A stretch of DNA of 64,000 nucleotides. Origin: Rhodocyclaceae bacterium. GTDB lineage: Bacteria; Pseudomonadota; Gammaproteobacteria; Burkholderiales; Ga0077523. The notes under the pieces are model-generated. The model did not search any database. It was not told the origin of the DNA and saw only the letters and a list, made by a program, of their open reading frames with translations. This document shows, one piece after another, positions 61,571-64,000 of the stretch (position 1 is the first letter of the stretch; every line of letters starts with the position of its first letter). The stretch is from positions 62,001-126,000 of the forward strand of contig JADCHQ010000040.1 in NCBI GenBank assembly GCA_020248405.1, in the 5' to 3' direction. A program made the position numbers and the translations under genes.

Positions 61571-63400
61571 ATGTCGACGCTGACGAGCGCGCGGCTCTAT
61601 CGCCGCCTCCTGTCCTACGTCCGGCCGCACTGGCGGGTGTTCGCCGCCTCCCTCTTCGGCACCACGCTCGCGGCGCTTACCGAGCCCGCGCTGCCCATGC
61701 TCATGAAGCCCCTGCTTGACGGCACCTTCGTCGACAAGGACCCGTGGCTGATGAAGTGGATGCCGGTGGCGCTGGTGGCGCTGTTCCTGGTGCGCGGCGC
61801 GGCCAGCTTCATCGAGAACTACTGCTCCAACTGGGTGGCCACCCGGGTGGTGCTCGACCTGCGCGACGCCATGTTCCGCCGCCTCATGGCCCTGCCGGTG
61901 CCCTGGTACGACGAGCAGGTCACCGGCACGCTGGTGTCGCGCGTGGCCTACGACGTGACCCAGGTCACCTCCGCGGCCACCTCTGCCGTCACGGTGGCCG
62001 TGAAGGACAGCCTCACCATCCTGGGGCTGCTGGCCTGGCTGTTCTGGCTCAACTGGAAGCTCACCCTCATCACCCTGGTGGTGGCGCCGGGCATCACCCT
62101 CATCGTGCGCATCTTCAGCCGCCGGCTGCGGCGCGTGGGGCGCGAGGTGCAACATGCCATGGGCGAGGTCACCGCCGTGCTGCAGGAGGGCATCGACTGC
62201 CAGAAGGTGGTCAAGATCTTCGGCGGCACCAGCTACGAGACCGACCGCTTTCACCGCGCCGCCAACCGGGTACGCAGCTTCTCCATGAAGTACGCCGCGG
62301 CCTCGGCCGGCAACACCTCGCTGGTGCAACTGCTGGCGGCCATCGCGCTGGCCTTCGTCATCTCCATCGTGGCGGGGCAGTCGGCGGCCAACGAAACCAC
62401 CGTGGGCGGCTTCGTCTCCTTCGTTACCGCCATGCTCATGCTTCTCCAGCCCTTGAAGCGCCTCACGGGCGTGAACGAATCGCTGCAGCGCGGCCTGGCG
62501 GCCGCCGAGAGCATTTTCGGGTTGCTGGACACCGAGCCCGAGCCCGACACCGGCACGGTGCGGCTGGCTCGCGCCCGCGGCGACATCGCCTTCGAGGCCG
62601 TGTCCATGCAGTACCGCCGCGCCGAGCGACCTGCCCTGGACAACGTGACCCTGACCATCCGCGCCGGCGAGACGGTGGCGCTGGTGGGGCCCTCGGGCAG
62701 CGGCAAGACCACGCTTGCCCACCTGATCCCGCGCTTCTACCAGCCCACGGCGGGGCGCATCCTGCTGGACGGCCAAGACCTGCGCAGCCTCACCCTGGAG
62801 AGCCTGCGCGGCAACATCGCACTGGTGTCCCAGGACGTGGCGCTGTTCAACGACACGGTGGCCGCCAACATCGCCTACGGCGCCGGGGCCGGCGCTTCGG
62901 AAGCCGAAATCGTGGCCGCGGCCGAGGCCGCCCATGCCATGGGATTCATCCGCGAGATGCCCCAGGGCCTGCAGACCGTGGTGGGCGAGAATGGCGTGCG
63001 CCTCTCCGGCGGCCAGCGCCAGCGTCTGGCCATTGCCCGCACCCTGCTGAAAAACGCGCCGGTGCTGATCCTCGACGAGGCCACCTCGGCGCTGGATTCG
63101 GAGTCAGAGCGCCAGGTGCAGGCCGCCCTCGAAGTGCTTATGAAGGGCCGCACCACCATCGTGATCGCGCACCGCCTGTCCACCATCGAAAAGGCCGACC
63201 GCATCGCGGTGCTCGACCGGGGCAGGGTGGCCGAGGTGGGCAGCCACGCCGAGTTGCTGGCGCGCGACGGCATTTATGCGCGGCTGCACCGCATCCAGTT
63301 CGCGCGCACGGATTCGCCGGGAGAGGCGCTGCCGGGCCCCCAGGCCGGTGCGCCGGACCCGGACCACGAACTGGCGCTGCCGCCGCGAGATCCCTACTGA
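61571..63400 (+). CDS. msbA: Lipid A export ABC transporter MsbA
   Basis: Half-transporter of 609 residues that flips lipid A-core across the inner membrane. Six membrane helices in the first 320 residues (LTEPALPMLMKPLLDGTFVDKD is the MsbA family start region), then an ATPase domain with Walker A GPSGSGKTT (373-381), signature LSGGQRQRLAIAR and Walker B VLILDEATSALD. Other lipid or peptide exporters share this architecture; TEPALPMLMKPLLDGTFV favours MsbA. Confidence 0.92.
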   Translation: MSTLTSARLYRRLLSYVRPHWRVFAASLFGTTLAALTEPALPMLMKPLLDGTFVDKDPWLMKWMPVALVALFLVRGAASFIENYCSNWVATRVVLDLRDAMFRRLMALPVPWYDEQVTGTLVSRVAYDVTQVTSAATSAVTVAVKDSLTILGLLAWLFWLNWKLTLITLVVAPGITLIVRIFSRRLRRVGREVQHAMGEVTAVLQEGIDCQKVVKIFGGTSYETDRFHRAANRVRSFSMKYAAASAGNTSLVQLLAAIALAFVISIVAGQSAANETTVGGFVSFVTAMLMLLQPLKRLTGVNESLQRGLAAAESIFGLLDTEPEPDTGTVRLARARGDIAFEAVSMQYRRAERPALDNVTLTIRAGETVALVGPSGSGKTTLAHLIPRFYQPTAGRILLDGQDLRSLTLESLRGNIALVSQDVALFNDTVAANIAYGAGAGASEAEIVAAAEAAHAMGFIREMPQGLQTVVGENGVRLSGGQRQRLAIARTLLKNAPVLILDEATSALDSESERQVQAALEVLMKGRTTIVIAHRLSTIEKADRIAVLDRGRVAEVGSHAELLARDGIYARLHRIQFARTDSPGEALPGPQAGAPDPDHELALPPRDPY

Positions 63401-64000
63401 GCGACGAACGCAGCCGCGATGCGCGGGACGATCGTCCAGGCTTCCATCAGATTGGCGCCAGCCTCGATGAGATGGGTGTCGTGGCCATGCCGCAGGCCGA
63501 CGCCACCCGCCGCGCTGGCAGCATGGTGACGCGGTCTTTCGAGACCTTGCCCTTGCGCGCCGCGATCTCGCGGTTCACGAAATTCACGTCCTTCACCCGC
63601 AGGCGCAGGCATTCCATGACCCGCATGCCCGTGCCGTGGAGCAGCCGCAGGATCAGCCCGCCGGTGCCGGAAGTGCGATCGAGCAGCCCGGAAACCTCAT
63701 CCACGGCAAGCACCATCGGCGGCCGGCGCCACGCCTTGGCCTGGGTGATGTCATCCGGCTAGGGCAGCGGCGTGCCAAGCACCTCTTTATAAAGAAACAG
63801 CAGCGCACTCTTGGCCTGGTTCTGGGTGGAGGCGGCCACCTTGTCCACCACCGCCAACTGGGTGAGGAAGGCCTCCACCTCGCCCGGGCCCAGGTGGCGA
63901 GGGTGCCGGCGACCGTGGTTTAAAAAGAAGCGCTTCACCCAGTTGACGTAGGCGTGCCCGGTGCGGATGCTGTAGTGCCTGAGCCGGATCTTTTCGCGGA
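63394..64000 (-). pseudogene. Decayed integron-type tyrosine recombinase (IntI-like), incomplete at window edge
   Basis: Read on the minus strand, the N-terminal SAM-like domain is clear (REKIRLRHYSIRTGHAYVNWVKRFF, GEVEAFLTQLAVVDKVAASTQNQAKSALLFLYKEVLG), closest in style to IntI-like integrases. A TAG at 63761-63759 interrupts the frame where relatives have Leu-Pro-Trp. The catalytic domain continues in frame (LLHGTGMRVMECLRLRVKDVNF, KVSKDRVTMLP), then about 90-100 residues are missing and the frame shifts; LRHGHDTHLIEAG, matching the HxxR box, follows in another frame. The tyrosine-bearing C-terminus is gone. Clearly inactive. No attC sites are visible. Confidence 0.85.

Noticed and set aside
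60275..62935. Very long open frame on the minus strand opposite the TonB receptor and msbA genes
   Set aside because: Composition is that of an antisense shadow in GC-rich DNA, with no domain, and the plus strand encodes two clear proteins.
63400..64000. attC or attI recombination sites near the integrase remnant
   Set aside because: No inverted core sites were found inside the window.

Overview
The window is a high-GC chromosomal segment spanning a bacterial replication-origin neighbourhood. Gene content and order point to a betaproteobacterium: def-fmt-rsmB-DUF4390-ntrY-ntrX, dprA next to a type III topoisomerase, gyrB-dnaN-dnaA facing rpmH-rnpA-yidD-yidC-mnmE, mnmG-rsmG-parA-parB-atpIBEFHAGDC, and zapA-6S RNA-EVE. 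The genus cannot be told from this sequence alone.

Layout. Positions 1-8,014 hold the 5' part of transketolase, a DUF1615 lipoprotein, a small secreted 17-residue-repeat protein, a PhyH-type dioxygenase and a solitary PLD-helicase-DUF3427 protein that looks like an acquired defence-type gene. Positions 8,125-14,910 (minus strand) are one operon, def-fmt-rsmB-DUF4390-ntrY-ntrX, whose NtrX has a degenerate AAA+ core. Positions 15,022-20,121 carry a LysM protein, dprA and topB. Positions 20,151-27,933 are the origin core: gyrB, dnaN and dnaA run left and rpmH, rnpA, yidD and yidC run right. DnaA boxes lie on both sides of dnaA, and rnpA and yidD both appear to start at CTG codons overlapping the preceding stop. 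mnmE and a TSUP permease follow, then two perfect parS sites, mnmG, rsmG, parA, parB and the complete ATP synthase operon, which ends at a clear terminator near 41,540.

Positions 41,620-50,348 form an accessory operon: a branched-chain-type (HAAT) ABC importer, an M20 amidohydrolase, a fused carboxyltransferase-like protein resembling both catalytic subunits of biotin-independent malonate decarboxylase, and a MatB-like malonyl-CoA synthetase. I read it as import and hydrolysis of an unknown malonyl-type compound, CoA activation and decarboxylation to acetyl-CoA. The fused protein and the missing malonate-decarboxylase carrier genes make this the best candidate for an undescribed system here.

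Positions 50,428-53,022 are an envelope and protease cluster: a frameshifted YpfJ-type metallopeptidase, two adjacent YbjQ-domain proteins and an M48 peptidase. A tandem glycine riboswitch with a terminator precedes dadA. A PQQ alcohol dehydrogenase with the Asp-x-Asp signature of lanthanide enzymes is paired with a cytochrome c. Then come a second TSUP permease, an EVE protein, 6S RNA, zapA and a ZapB-like coiled coil. A cobalamin riboswitch controls a TonB-dependent receptor, followed by msbA. The window ends in a decayed integron-type tyrosine recombinase.
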